Origin: Mycobacterium haemophilum DSM 44634 | GTDB lineage: Bacteria; Actinomycetota; Actinomycetes; Mycobacteriales; Mycobacteriaceae | DNA: 64,000 nt | Direction: 5' to 3' | NCBI RefSeq assembly: GCF_000340435.2 | Contig: NZ_CP011883.2 | Span: forward strand, 2,650,687 to 2,714,686 | Shown: piece after piece, positions 8,560-17,251 of the stretch | Layout of the letters: each line of letters starts with the position of its first letter | Numbering within the stretch: position 1 is the first letter of the stretch | Made by a program: the position numbers and the translations under genes | The notes under the pieces: model-generated | The model's input: only the letters and a program-made list of their open reading frames with translations | Database searches by the model: none | What the model was told of the DNA's origin: nothing

Positions 8560-9141
8560 CTAAGGGTGGGGGGTCTCCGCTACCACCGCCGAGACCACCT
8601 TCTGCCGGGTGCGGGCCACCCAGGTCACCGACAGCGCCACATCGATCAGGCCGACCACGAACACCGCAACAAACACCCAGACCAGAAAGCCGTATGAACT
8701 TTGATGGCCGAAGGCCAGTCGCGGGTTAATGAATCCGCCGATCTGGCCGTCGGTGGTGACGTTGTAGTTACCGTCGGCGGGAATCTGAACCATCCACACC
8801 CGCACATGTGCATCGTTGTTGACTGTTGTTGTGCTGCCGATACTTTCCATCACCACCGGTTGCGGCACACCGTCGGGCGGGGTGATGGTAACTCCAAGCG
8901 GTGGCACCGGAAGGCCGCCGCCGTTGGTTCCGCCGACCACCACGGTGTGCAGGCTGACACTGACTTGACCGGCGGGCAAGTGCAGGCTGCCCGATCCCGG
9001 GATAGGCACCTCGCCGTAGGCGTTGTACTTGTCCAGAAAGAATGCGTTGAGCACCAAGGAGACGACAAAACCGGCGACCGACACCACCAACATCGCGATG
9101 GCGACCGCCAGCGAAATCCTGGCGGGCCGTCTGCTCTTCAT
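8560..9141 (-). CDS. Two-TM conserved membrane protein of unknown function
   Basis: The 193-residue protein has one transmembrane helix near the N-terminus (about residues 9-33, SLAVAIAMLVVSVAGFVVSL) and a second near the C-terminus (about 148-172), with an extracytoplasmic beta-rich loop between them. No enzymatic motif is visible. Its start overlaps the stop of the Lnt-like gene by four bases (ATGA), so the two are co-translated and may work together in the envelope. Confidence 0.75.
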   Translation of the reverse strand: MKSRRPARISLAVAIAMLVVSVAGFVVSLVLNAFFLDKYNAYGEVPIPGSGSLHLPAGQVSVSLHTVVVGGTNGGGLPVPPLGVTITPPDGVPQPVVMESIGSTTTVNNDAHVRVWMVQIPADGNYNVTTDGQIGGFINPRLAFGHQSSYGFLVWVFVAVFVVGLIDVALSVTWVARTRQKVVSAVVAETPHP

Positions 9142-10646
9142 CCACGCAGTGTGTCATCGCGAGGGAAGCGGCGCCAACGAAACAGCGCAAAGCCCAGGAT
9201 CGCGAACGCCGGCACCAGAACCCCGTCCCCTAGCCGTTGATACAGGGTGGCACTCGATGCCAACGAGACGGTGACTACGACCACACCCTGGTAGCCCGAC
9301 GGGCACCACGCCAGCCGACGCCCCCGGGCGTCGAAGGCCGAGCTATCGCCCGACAATCCGACGTGCACCGCCGGACGGCCCACCTCGGCGGCGTGCACCG
9401 CCGGCAAAGCGGCCAGCTGCGGCTGCGCCCAAGTCCCTTGAAAAGTTGAAGTGGAACTCTGATACACCAGCAGCTCGGCGCCGAGCTGCACCTCACGACG
9501 GGCAAGGTCGGAGAACGTTGTCTCGTAGCTGATCAACGGCCCGATCACGAGCGTGCCCGGTGAGCTAATTCGCAGCGCCACCGGCCCAGTTCCCCGTTGC
9601 CGGTCCTCGGCGGCGGCCTTGGTGTAGCGGGTGATCCAGCCGAAAACGGGCCGGAGCGGCACATATTCACCGAACGGAACCAGGCGGGATTTCTGGTAGC
9701 TACGCAGCGTTGCGCGTTCCCCGACGAGCGTCGCGGACTTGTAGATTCGGCCGCTCGGTGCCGCAGCGTCGACGTTGACCAGCAGGTCGGCTCCCACCTG
9801 CCGTGACAAATCGGCGAGCCGGGCCAGGACCTCGGGGTGGCTGGTGAGGTCTTGTCCAACGCTGCTTTCTCCCCAAACCACCAAATCCGGCCGCTGGCCC
9901 GCAACCGTTGCGGTGAGCGTCTCACTGGCCGCCTGCCGCGCGCGCGAGTCAACAATGCTGCCTGGCTGCACCAGCGCCACCCGCACCGTCGGACCGCGAG
10001 CCGGTGCCGGACCCAGCAGGTACCAGGCCGGGCCAACTCCTGCGCACGCCACTACGCACGCCAGCGCGATGAGTCGACCGCGCATCTCACGGTGCACGAT
10101 CATGCCGGCAATGGCAGTGTTGGTGGCAACCAAGAGAAAACTCGTCAGCCACACCCCGCCCAATGCGGCCGACGCCAGCGTGACGGGCTGGTTCCACTGC
10201 GATCCGCCCAGCGACGTCCACGGGCCACCCAACCAAGGCACGGACCGCACCGCTTCGGCCGCCACCCATGCGCTGGGCAACACCACCAGCGCGGCAACCG
10301 TGCGGCCCACGGTGACAGGCGCCGACAACAGTCGGTGCGCGAGCCAACCCCACGGCAGCCATAGCGCACCGAATCCGACGGCAAACACCGCCAGCATGGG
10401 GCCAATGCTGGTTGCCAGCCAGTGCTGGGTAGTCAGCACAAACCCACCGGCACCCAACCAGGCTCGTATGGCAGCTGCCCGCGGCGTCGGCGCGGCGCGC
10501 ACCACCAACAGCAGCGGCACCACACCGAACCAGGCCAGCCACCACCACGCCGGCGCGGGGAAAGCGACGGCAGGCACTACGCCGACCGCCAACGCGGCCG
10601 CCCGGCCGAGGATTTGCTCTCGACACGCTGCCGAGCATGCGACCAT
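9138..10646 (-). CDS. Apolipoprotein N-acyltransferase-like membrane protein with Ser in place of the catalytic Cys
   Basis: The 502-residue protein has several N-terminal membrane segments (about residues 10-210) followed by a nitrilase/CN-hydrolase domain, as in Lnt. The Glu and Lys of the Lnt triad appear as E260 (VVWGES) and K319 (SYQKSRLVPFGEY). The nucleophile position reads LISYE: codon AGC at 9530-9528 encodes S373 where active Lnt has Cys. In M. tuberculosis the corresponding locus is, from memory, split into Rv2262c and Rv2261c; here the frame is continuous. It is probably not a functional N-acyltransferase by the usual thioester mechanism and may have another envelope role. Confidence 0.88.
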   Translation of the reverse strand: MVACSAACREQILGRAAALAVGVVPAVAFPAPAWWWLAWFGVVPLLLVVRAAPTPRAAAIRAWLGAGGFVLTTQHWLATSIGPMLAVFAVGFGALWLPWGWLAHRLLSAPVTVGRTVAALVVLPSAWVAAEAVRSVPWLGGPWTSLGGSQWNQPVTLASAALGGVWLTSFLLVATNTAIAGMIVHREMRGRLIALACVVACAGVGPAWYLLGPAPARGPTVRVALVQPGSIVDSRARQAASETLTATVAGQRPDLVVWGESSVGQDLTSHPEVLARLADLSRQVGADLLVNVDAAAPSGRIYKSATLVGERATLRSYQKSRLVPFGEYVPLRPVFGWITRYTKAAAEDRQRGTGPVALRISSPGTLVIGPLISYETTFSDLARREVQLGAELLVYQSSTSTFQGTWAQPQLAALPAVHAAEVGRPAVHVGLSGDSSAFDARGRRLAWCPSGYQGVVVVTVSLASSATLYQRLGDGVLVPAFAILGFALFRWRRFPRDDTLRG

Positions 10647-10725
10647 GCCGTCAGAATGCCGCCCGGATTCACCGACGGCCAGGCGAAGAGCACACTAAGA
10701 GCCATCAAGTAAAGGAGTGATACGC

Positions 10726-11679
10726 ATGGCCAACGATCTCGTCGCCACCGTGCCCGATCTGTCGGGCAAGCTGGCAATCGTCACCGGGGCAAACAGCGGT
10801 CTGGGATTCGGGCTGGCCCGGCGGCTGTCGGCGGCCGGCGCCGACGTCGTGATGGCGATCCGCAATCGCGCCAAAGGCGAGGCGGCGATCAAAGAAATCC
10901 ACGCGGGAGTCCCCGACGCCAAGCTGGCCATCAAATCCCTCGACCTGTCGTCACTGGCCACCGTTGCGGCCTTGGGCGAACAACTCAACGCCGAGGGCCG
11001 CCCCGTCGACATTCTGATCAACAATGCCGGCGTCATGACGCCGCCGGAGCGCGACACCACCACCGACGGCTTCGAGTTGCAGTTCGGCAGCAACCATCTC
11101 GGACACTTCGCGCTGACCGCACACCTGTTGCCGCTGTTGCGTGCCGCCAAGGGCGCGCGCGTGGTCTCGCTAAGCAGCTTGGCAGCCCGCACCGGCCGCA
11201 TCCACTTCGACGACCCGCAGTTCGAAAAGTCCTACGCGGCCATGCCGGCCTACGGCCAGTCAAAGCTGGCGGTCTTGATGTTCGCCCGTGAGCTGGATCG
11301 CCGCAGCCGCGAGGCGGGCTGGGGAATCACGTCCAACGCCGCGCATCCCGGCTTGACCAAGACCAACTTGCAGATCACTGGACCCTCGCATGGCCGGCAA
11401 CGGCCCGCACTCATGGAGCGTTTATACAAGACGTCATGGCGTTTCACGCCGTTCCTGTGGCAAGAGATTGACGAGGGGATTCTGCCCGCGCTGTACGCGG
11501 CCGCCACACCGCAGGCCGAGGGCGGCGCGTTCTATGGACCGCGCGGCATCTACGAGGCGGCCGGCGGCGGCGTCGCACCGGCCAAGGTGCCCAAGCGAGC
11601 CAGCAACGACAGTGATTGCCGGCGACTGTGGGAGCTTTCCGAGCAGCTCACCGGGGTCAGTTACGCAACACCGAACTAG
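10726..11679 (+). CDS. Short-chain dehydrogenase/reductase (Rv2263-like)
   Basis: The 317-residue SDR has the cofactor motif TGANSGLG near residue 22, NNAG near 103 and the active-site YGQSK (YxxxK). It belongs to the retinol-dehydrogenase-like subfamily frequent in mycobacteria. A strong AAAGGAG site at 10711-10717 lies nine bases before ATG 10726, which decides against the GTG at 10717. The substrate is unknown. It is divergent from the Lnt-like gene. Confidence 0.9.
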   Translation: MANDLVATVPDLSGKLAIVTGANSGLGFGLARRLSAAGADVVMAIRNRAKGEAAIKEIHAGVPDAKLAIKSLDLSSLATVAALGEQLNAEGRPVDILINNAGVMTPPERDTTTDGFELQFGSNHLGHFALTAHLLPLLRAAKGARVVSLSSLAARTGRIHFDDPQFEKSYAAMPAYGQSKLAVLMFARELDRRSREAGWGITSNAAHPGLTKTNLQITGPSHGRQRPALMERLYKTSWRFTPFLWQEIDEGILPALYAAATPQAEGGAFYGPRGIYEAAGGGVAPAKVPKRASNDSDCRRLWELSEQLTGVSYATPN

Positions 11680-11726
11680 CCCCTCGGCTTCAGCGAATCG
11701 TGCCGACACCGGCGATCAACAGAAGG

Positions 11727-11934
11727 TCAAGCGGGGGTAACCCAGCCCGGTCGCAACTCGTTGACCGCCGGGCGCGCCGCGGTGGTGCGCTCGGTGGGAG
11801 TCTCGCACGCTTCGGTGATGGGCTCGATCCAGTTCGGCCGGGTTCAGCGGCATCGTCGGCCAGACCCATGGCGTCATCGCACCATCTACCCCACGAAACC
11901 GGTGCCCCAGACAACTACCCGCTTTGAGCCGCGT
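11727..11934 (-). pseudogene. Remnant of a dihydrodipicolinate-reductase-like oxidoreductase
   Basis: On the minus strand, 11934-11888 reads KRVVVWGTGFVG then a TAG stop, which is the Rossmann N-terminus of mycobacterial DapB-like proteins where a lysine normally follows the glycine. Further along, in another frame, NWIEPITEACETPTERT runs to a TGA at 11729-11727. The bulk of the gene is missing. The rest of the 370-bp gap between the SDR and CYP124 genes shows no other coding signal. Confidence 0.4.
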
Positions 11935-12049
11935 TCCGACCACGTTGTCTGCACAGCACGCCACCTGATCTACCGGCAGCCGTTGATCCATGGGTTTAGG
12001 CTCGCGGTGTCACTCCTTCACAGGCGAAGCGGGACCTAGGAGGGTCTAG

Positions 12050-13351
12050 ATGGGCCTCAAGACAGGCATTGCGCCTCGACTGAACGGGGCAATACCACCT
12101 GAGGTTCCCCGTGCCGACATCCGTCTCGGCTCGTTCGATTTCTGGGAGCGCGACGACGACTACCGCGATGGTGCTTTCGCAACCTTACGCCGAGAGTCCC
12201 CGATCTCGTTCTGGCCCGCACTCGAGATGGAAGGGTTCATAGCAGGCGAGGGGCATTGGGCTCTAACCAAGCTCGACGACGTCTTCTACGCGAGCCGCCA
12301 TCCGGACATTTTCAGCTCCAGCCCCAACATTACGATCGGCGACCAGACACCGGAGATAGCCGAATACTTCGGCTCGATGATCGTGCTTGACGATCCACGA
12401 CATCAGCGGTTGCGGTCAATCGTGAGCCGAGCGTTCACCCCAAAGGTGGTGGCCCGCATCGAGGCATCGGTGCGCGAGCGGGCCCATCGGTTGGTCGCGT
12501 CGATGATCGCCAATCACCCCAACGGAGAAGCCGATCTGGTGAGCGAGCTCGCTGGACCGCTACCGCTGCAGGTTATCTGCGACATGATGGGGATTCCTGA
12601 GGAGGACCATCAGCGCGTATTCCACTGGACGAACGTGATTCTGGGGTTCGGCGACCCTGACTTGTCGACCGACTTCGAGGAATTCACTCACGTTTCGATG
12701 GACATCGGCGGCTACGCGAGCGCGCTGGCCGAGGACCGCCGCATCAATCATCACGACGATCTCACCACCGCCCTGGTGGAAGCCGAGGTCGACGGCGAAC
12801 GACTCTCGTCATCGGAGATCGCCTCGTTCTTTATCCTGCTGGTGGTGGCCGGCAACGAGACGACGCGCAATGCGATCAGCCACGGCGTGCTAGCACTGTC
12901 CCGCTATCCCGAGGAACGGGACAAGTGGTGGTCTGACTTCGACGGTCTGGCACCCACCGCCGTCGAGGAGATTGTGCGGTGGGCCTCGCCGGTGGTCTAC
13001 ATGCGGCGCACCTTGAGCCGGGACATCGAACTGCGCGGCACTAAGATGGCCGCCGGAGACAAGGTCTCACTGTGGTACAACTCCGCCAACCGCGACGAGT
13101 CAAAGTTCGCTAATCCATGGGCTTTTGACGTCGAACGCAACCCCAATCCGCATGTCGGTTTCGGCGGCGGCGGTGCCCATTTCTGTCTAGGCGCGAACCT
13201 GGCTCGGCGCGAGATCAGAGTCGTGTTCGACGAATTACGCCGCGAAGTACCCGACATCGTCGCGGCAGAGGAACCAGCACGCCTGTTGTCGCAATTCATC
13301 CGCGGCATCAAGAGTCTGAACGTCACCTGGACTCCGAATTCTGGGCGCTGA
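12050..13351 (+). CDS. cyp124: Cytochrome P450 CYP124
   Basis: The 433-residue P450 closely resembles M. tuberculosis CYP124A1 throughout, including LDDPRHQRLRSIVSRAFTPK. The I-helix motif AGNETTR lies near residue 267, and the heme-thiolate loop FGGGGAHFCLG places the axial ligand at C379. CYP124 omega-hydroxylates methyl-branched lipids and cholesterol side chains in the cytosol. An AGGAGGG site precedes ATG 12050. In M. tuberculosis it is Rv2266, followed by stf3 and cyp128; here those neighbours are replaced by pseudogene debris and a PPE gene. Confidence 0.95.
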   Translation: MGLKTGIAPRLNGAIPPEVPRADIRLGSFDFWERDDDYRDGAFATLRRESPISFWPALEMEGFIAGEGHWALTKLDDVFYASRHPDIFSSSPNITIGDQTPEIAEYFGSMIVLDDPRHQRLRSIVSRAFTPKVVARIEASVRERAHRLVASMIANHPNGEADLVSELAGPLPLQVICDMMGIPEEDHQRVFHWTNVILGFGDPDLSTDFEEFTHVSMDIGGYASALAEDRRINHHDDLTTALVEAEVDGERLSSSEIASFFILLVVAGNETTRNAISHGVLALSRYPEERDKWWSDFDGLAPTAVEEIVRWASPVVYMRRTLSRDIELRGTKMAAGDKVSLWYNSANRDESKFANPWAFDVERNPNPHVGFGGGGAHFCLGANLARREIRVVFDELRREVPDIVAAEEPARLLSQFIRGIKSLNVTWTPNSGR

Positions 13352-13380
13352 GGCCAACTCCCACCCTTCTCACTCTCAAC

Positions 13381-13804
13381 ATGCAGCGGACCCGGGGGCT
13401 GCTGGAGCGGTTCAGCACAGTCGGCACCGAACCGGCTGCCCGATTCCCGTTCGGCGGCGTGCATCTGGACTTCACGCACCTTGTCGACCCCCCGATGCGG
13501 GGCCGAACTTTGAGACAGCATGCACCGGGCACTCGGTGCAAATCTCCCGTTAGGAGACCCTATTCGGTTGTCTCGCTTTCGTTTCCAAGCTCGACACGCC
13601 GAGCGATATTGAGACGGGCGAATTCTGCTGGCAGGCGATGCGGCCCATCTTTTCCCGGCCGGAAGCGAGGCTCTTAACGCCGGGCTGCTCGATGCGGTCA
13701 ACCTGGCCTGGAAGCTGGCCGCCGCTATCCGATGCCATGACATCACCGTGCTCACGCTGCAGGTAGCGCTCTCCGGCTGGTTCGGCGCACCCATGGAAAC
13801 CTGA
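13381..13804 (+). pseudogene. FAD-dependent aromatic monooxygenase remnant
   Basis: Two pieces of a PheA/TfdB-type FAD monooxygenase remain in different frames. From 13381, MQRTRGLLERFSTVGTEP and FPFGGVHLDF resemble the part after the N-terminal Rossmann motif. From about 13616, GRILLAGDAAHLFPAGSEAL followed by NAGLLDAVNLAWKLAAAI is the C-terminal FAD-ribityl motif, ending at TGA 13802-13804. The N-terminal GxGxxG region and most of the middle are gone. An intact relative lies at 22804-24333. Confidence 0.75.
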
Positions 13805-14280
13805 TCTGCAGCCGCAGCCCACCCGCAGCCGAAGGGTTCACTGGCCTCCGCCAAAAAGAGGACAAAGATTTCATCCGCCCAATCCGGTATTTATCCGATC
13901 TGCCTGCGGCCATCGCTAGCCGATAGTGGTCAGGGCCAGTCACTTCGTGTAGCCACCACCGGCGGTGCAGACAGGGCACGTGACCGGTCGTTGAGTATCC
14001 CGGGTGCATTGCTGGGTTTCTTTGAGAGAAGCGGAGTTTGCATGTCTTTGTGGCCGTAAACACCTGGTCGTTACGTCAAGAGCCGTTGACCTGAAGAACA
14101 TCAGTAAAGTAATGCGGGATTTCAGGGATGCGGCGACGAAAAGTGTTGTGCCCCAGTCAAGCGACTGTGTCAAAGTTGGTGGCGAAACCGACAACACCCA
14201 AGCCGTCCAGTGATCTAGCCACCGCAAATATCAACCCCCACGAGTGCCAGCAGTCGTGACCAGCCGAAGGGAACGAAGAG
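13805..14280. other. 476-bp stretch without a convincing gene
   Basis: Short frames exist on both strands but none has a recognisable motif, good codon pattern and ribosome site together. A minus-strand frame ending CPVCTAGGGYTK (stop near 13938) has a zinc-ribbon-like look but no start or family match that I recognise. This is probably degraded sequence upstream of the PPE gene. Confidence 0.4.
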
Positions 14281-14913
14281 ATGATGCCTGACCGGCGACC
14301 ATCAGCGAACAATAACTCCGACAACCCGTTTGGCGGTCCTAGTTGTCAGTTGCTCTATGCCAATCTACCCCCAGAGGTTAACTCGCGTAACATATGTGAC
14401 GGCCCTGGTTTTTATGTGCTATGGGACGTCATCCACCGTTTCGAGGCGTTGGCTGATCTAATGCCTCTCAGATCTGAGTCGTTGAAGGACTGGGGCCAGG
14501 CGCTGCAAGCACAATGGTCAGGTGATTCGGCGACACGGATGGCCGAGACAGCCAAGAAGTTTCAGCTGTGGCTGGATGTCTTCTCGCTAGAGGCCGCGCA
14601 TGCTGCCCTTAAGGTCCGTGACATCGTGCGAGCCTATCAAGAAGCATATCGTGCGATGAGGTCCCCGGTAGAGGTTGCCGATAACCGTAATCAGCGGGAG
14701 ACTCTGGTGGCAGAGCAGGGTTCTGGGTTAGCGCGACACGATGAGGCGATCGCGGCACTCGATCGGGAATATGAGATGTTCTGGGCCGAGGACGTCGAGG
14801 TGATGTGTCGCTATGAGGAGCGCGTGCGCGAAGCGTTGGCGGCCATGCCTTCGTGGCCTGAGCCGCCGCCGGCGGATCCTGTGCTAGCTAGGATCCACGT
14901 ACGTGGCGGGTGA
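14281..14913 (+). CDS. Stand-alone PPE-domain protein
   Basis: The 210-residue protein matches the PPE N-terminal domain: LPPEVNS near residue 29 with GPG after it, a W-x-G turn (QWSGDSATRMAE) near residue 77, and SPVEVADNR, EYEMFWAEDVEVM typical of the distal part. PPE domains pair with PE proteins as ESX/type VII secretion substrates. It ends shortly after the domain without a polymorphic, SVP or MPTR tail. No PE partner gene is adjacent. The YxxxD/E-type export signal usually lies on the PE partner, so its export is uncertain. Start ATG 14281 follows GAACGAAGAG; the next fragment overlaps by GTGA. Confidence 0.8.
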   Translation: MMPDRRPSANNNSDNPFGGPSCQLLYANLPPEVNSRNICDGPGFYVLWDVIHRFEALADLMPLRSESLKDWGQALQAQWSGDSATRMAETAKKFQLWLDVFSLEAAHAALKVRDIVRAYQEAYRAMRSPVEVADNRNQRETLVAEQGSGLARHDEAIAALDREYEMFWAEDVEVMCRYEERVREALAAMPSWPEPPPADPVLARIHVRGG

Positions 14914-15056
14914 CCGCCTACTTCGTGTTCGACGACACGGAAATGCTTGTCTGCGAACGTATTTACTTCGACACGCCGACCATGATGAAACAGCTGCTGA
15001 GCCCGGTAACCGTCACCGTTGTCGATTGTGGGACAGCCCATTTGGCCGAGGTGTAG
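14910..15056 (+). pseudogene. 3' fragment of a SnoaL/NTF2-like protein
   Basis: The 48-codon frame reads YFVFDDTEMLVCERIYFD then MMKQLL and resembles the C-terminal beta strands of SnoaL-like cyclase/isomerase proteins (FDDDG-lvaERIYFD pattern). The family is usually 130-150 residues, so the first two thirds are missing. Its GTG overlaps the PPE stop codon, so it could still be translated as a tail peptide, but a truncated gene joined to PPE by deletion is the simpler reading. Confidence 0.5.
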
Positions 15057-15280
15057 CTGCGCGCTCCGATGGCCGTGGACACCGCTGCCGTCGCCAAGCA
15101 CCGTCATCTGCCTGCTCCAAGCCGCCAACGGCCGGCCCCTGACCGGCTCGGCGCATCGCTGACCCAACGGTTTAGCTGGAGCCGGCCCGCGACCGGCTAA
15201 TGCAGCGTGGCCAGCCATGCCGTTGAGTAGACTCTGTCGACGGCAAACACCATTCCCTGATACGCCCTGCGAGGTACCTC

Positions 15281-15673
15281 GTGGCCGATAACACCACCAC
15301 GCCCGCCGACCAACAACGCACCGACGGCGAAGCAGAGATCGAACCCGACTATCGGTTCACCCTGGCCAACGAGCGGACTTTCCTGGCCTGGCAACGCACC
15401 TCACTGGGTCTGCTGGCCGCTGCAGTCGCCCTAGTTCAGCTCGTTCCGGAGCTGACCGTTCCCGGCGCGCGCCGGGTGCTTGGTGTGGGGCTCGCGGTGC
15501 TGGCCACCCTCACTAGCGGAATGGGGTTACTGCGTTGGCGGCAGGCGGATCGCGCCATGCGTCGTGGCCTGCCATTGCCCCGTCACCCCACCCCCGGCTA
15601 CCTCGCGCTAGGTCTCAGCCTGGTCGGAATCATCGCGCTGGTATTGGTAATCGCCAAGGCGGTCATGAGTTGA
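15281..15673 (+). CDS. DUF202 membrane protein (Rv2272-like)
   Basis: The 130-residue protein has the DUF202/YidH signature LANERTFLAWQRTSL near residue 27 followed by three transmembrane helices (about residues 45-65, 68-85 and 105-127). The start is GTG 15281. It is coupled to a second DUF202 gene by a short overlap; the same tandem pair occurs as Rv2272-Rv2273. The function is unknown. Confidence 0.85.
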   Translation: MADNTTTPADQQRTDGEAEIEPDYRFTLANERTFLAWQRTSLGLLAAAVALVQLVPELTVPGARRVLGVGLAVLATLTSGMGLLRWRQADRAMRRGLPLPRHPTPGYLALGLSLVGIIALVLVIAKAVMS

Positions 15674-16002
15674 GCCAGGCAACGATGGGCGATCGGCCGG
15701 ATCCCGGGCTACAGCCGGAGCGGACCGCGCTGGCCTGGACCCGGACCTCTTTTGCGTTGCTGGTCAACGGCGCCATGCTGACGTTCAAGAACGTGCACGG
15801 TGCCGACGGACTAACGATGCTGATTCCGGCCGAGTTGGCGACCGTCGCGGCGTCATGCTCCTACGTGATCGCTTTACAACGCCAACGAGCGTTGGCACAA
15901 CGCCCAATCCCCGCACGCATCACTCCACGCCGCCAGGTGCACATCGTCGGGATATCGGTGCTGGTGCTCACAGCTGTGACCGCGTTCGCTTTATTGCGCT
16001 AG
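15670..16002 (+). CDS. Second DUF202 membrane protein (Rv2273-like)
   Basis: The short membrane protein carries PERTALAWTRTSFALL, the DUF202 motif, and three predicted helices. TTG 15670 (overlapping the preceding stop) gives 110 residues, close to Rv2273; ATG 15685 is an alternative. Its stop codon overlaps the stop of the convergent channel pseudogene within CTAG at 15999-16002. Confidence 0.8.
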   Translation: MSQATMGDRPDPGLQPERTALAWTRTSFALLVNGAMLTFKNVHGADGLTMLIPAELATVAASCSYVIALQRQRALAQRPIPARITPRRQVHIVGISVLVLTAVTAFALLR

Positions 16003-16627
16003 CGCCCGGCGTTAACCTCAGCGCTAGGAGCCATGTTGCGCAGCTCGTCAGACAGCCTCCGGATTTCGTCCCGAAGCTCACTGATGTGGGCAGCCGTAAT
16101 AGCCTGATACGCCGAATCTGTTTCCGATACACGCTGAACTATCCACGAGGCCAGCGATGCAGTGACCACACCGACGAGGCTGATACCGCCGATCCACCCG
16201 GTTGGGTGCGTTCCTGATCGAGGATGGCGAGCGAGCCCACGTAAATCAACAGAACGACACCGGAAATGGTGTATATGAGAATGCGGCCGCGCACGGCATT
16301 ACCAATGGCCTTCTGCAACGCACCGACGAGGACCACCAACCGCAACAACCGCAGTGGCCGCATGACTGGCAGGGCAACAATAAGCAGATCAACTAGGTGG
16401 CACAGAAACCATTGTCTGTGGTCTGCTGCCAACATCCAACGAACCAAGTAGTCGATGACAAACAGACTCCATGCAATCCAGCCCACCGCCCAAAGAACGC
16501 GCCCCTCGTGACCATGTGGTCGGCTCAACACTTCGATCGAGTAGATGATCAGGAAAGCAATAGCAACCAGGGCCAGTGGCCACTCGGTGCGCTGCTCCCA
16601 GCGCTCCCCTGGTGTTTGCTTGGTCAT
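15999..16627 (-). pseudogene. Voltage-gated-like ion channel with the pore deleted
   Basis: From ATG 16627 the frame MTKQTPGERWEQRTEWPLAL encodes an S1-S4-like region, including MRPLRLLRLVVLVGAL, then S5 up to ILDQERTQPG. The frame then shifts and ends at 16139. In the next frame the S6-like segment IGGISLVGVVTASLASWIV and a coiled tail run to TAG at 16001-15999. The pore helix and TVGYGD-type filter expected between them are absent, roughly 35-40 codons by comparison with the family. The start overlaps the upstream methyltransferase stop (ATGA). Confidence 0.75.
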
Positions 16628-17241
16628 GCGGCTGGCCCTCCAACTCGTCGCGCAAGCCAGATAGTGTGATGGCCGCAACTGGGATCTTCCACGACGTGCA
16701 GGTGCACGTCGAACCCATTATCGTGCAGAAGCTCGCGATATTCGGCAGTGTCAAGGCTTGCGTGATAGAGCGGCTCGCCCCGATAACTGCCGATCTGTTC
16801 GCCGGCCGACGAGCCGCTGGTGAACATCAGCGCCGCACCGGCTGCGGCGTGGCGCCTAAAGATCGGGAACATCCGGCGTTGGTCAGCCTCGGGTAGATGA
16901 AAGAAGCTGTCCCAAGCGATAATTCCATTGAATGCGCGGCCGAGGGCGAGGGTTCTCATGTCCACGACATGCCATTCATGGTCGGGGAAGCGATCCGCGC
17001 ACCTGGTGATCATTGCGCTGGATCCATCCACACCGGTCACCTGGCAGCGACGTTCGGTGAGGTAGCGGGCAATCGGCACACCGGTTCCGCAGCCGATGTC
17101 AAGCACTGTGGGCTCGTGCGGAAGCAGAGCCAGAAATCGATCGAGCCACGCCTGTTCGACTAGCCGATTGCCACGATCACGGGACCATGCGCCCGCATGA
17201 CGTTGGTAAATATCGATAATCCGTCCATCGGCAGATCCCAT
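16624..17241 (-). CDS. Class I SAM-dependent methyltransferase
   Basis: The 205-residue protein starts MGSADGRIIDIYQRHAGAW and has the SAM-binding motif TVLDIGCGTGVPIA near residue 45. It has a standard Methyltransf_25-like core and no extra domains. The longer upstream frame would overlap the divergent region and lacks family similarity, so 17241 is chosen. It lies just downstream of the iminopeptidase gene and is coupled to the broken channel gene by ATGA. The substrate is unknown. Confidence 0.85.
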   Translation of the reverse strand: MGSADGRIIDIYQRHAGAWSRDRGNRLVEQAWLDRFLALLPHEPTVLDIGCGTGVPIARYLTERRCQVTGVDGSSAMITRCADRFPDHEWHVVDMRTLALGRAFNGIIAWDSFFHLPEADQRRMFPIFRRHAAAGAALMFTSGSSAGEQIGSYRGEPLYHASLDTAEYRELLHDNGFDVHLHVVEDPSCGHHTIWLARRVGGPAA

Positions 17242-17251
17242 GGCTAGCAAT

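Noticed and set aside
9775..10698. 307-codon plus-strand frame
   Set aside because: It is antisense to the Lnt-like gene, which has family motifs and a better codon pattern; the frame is a high-GC shadow.
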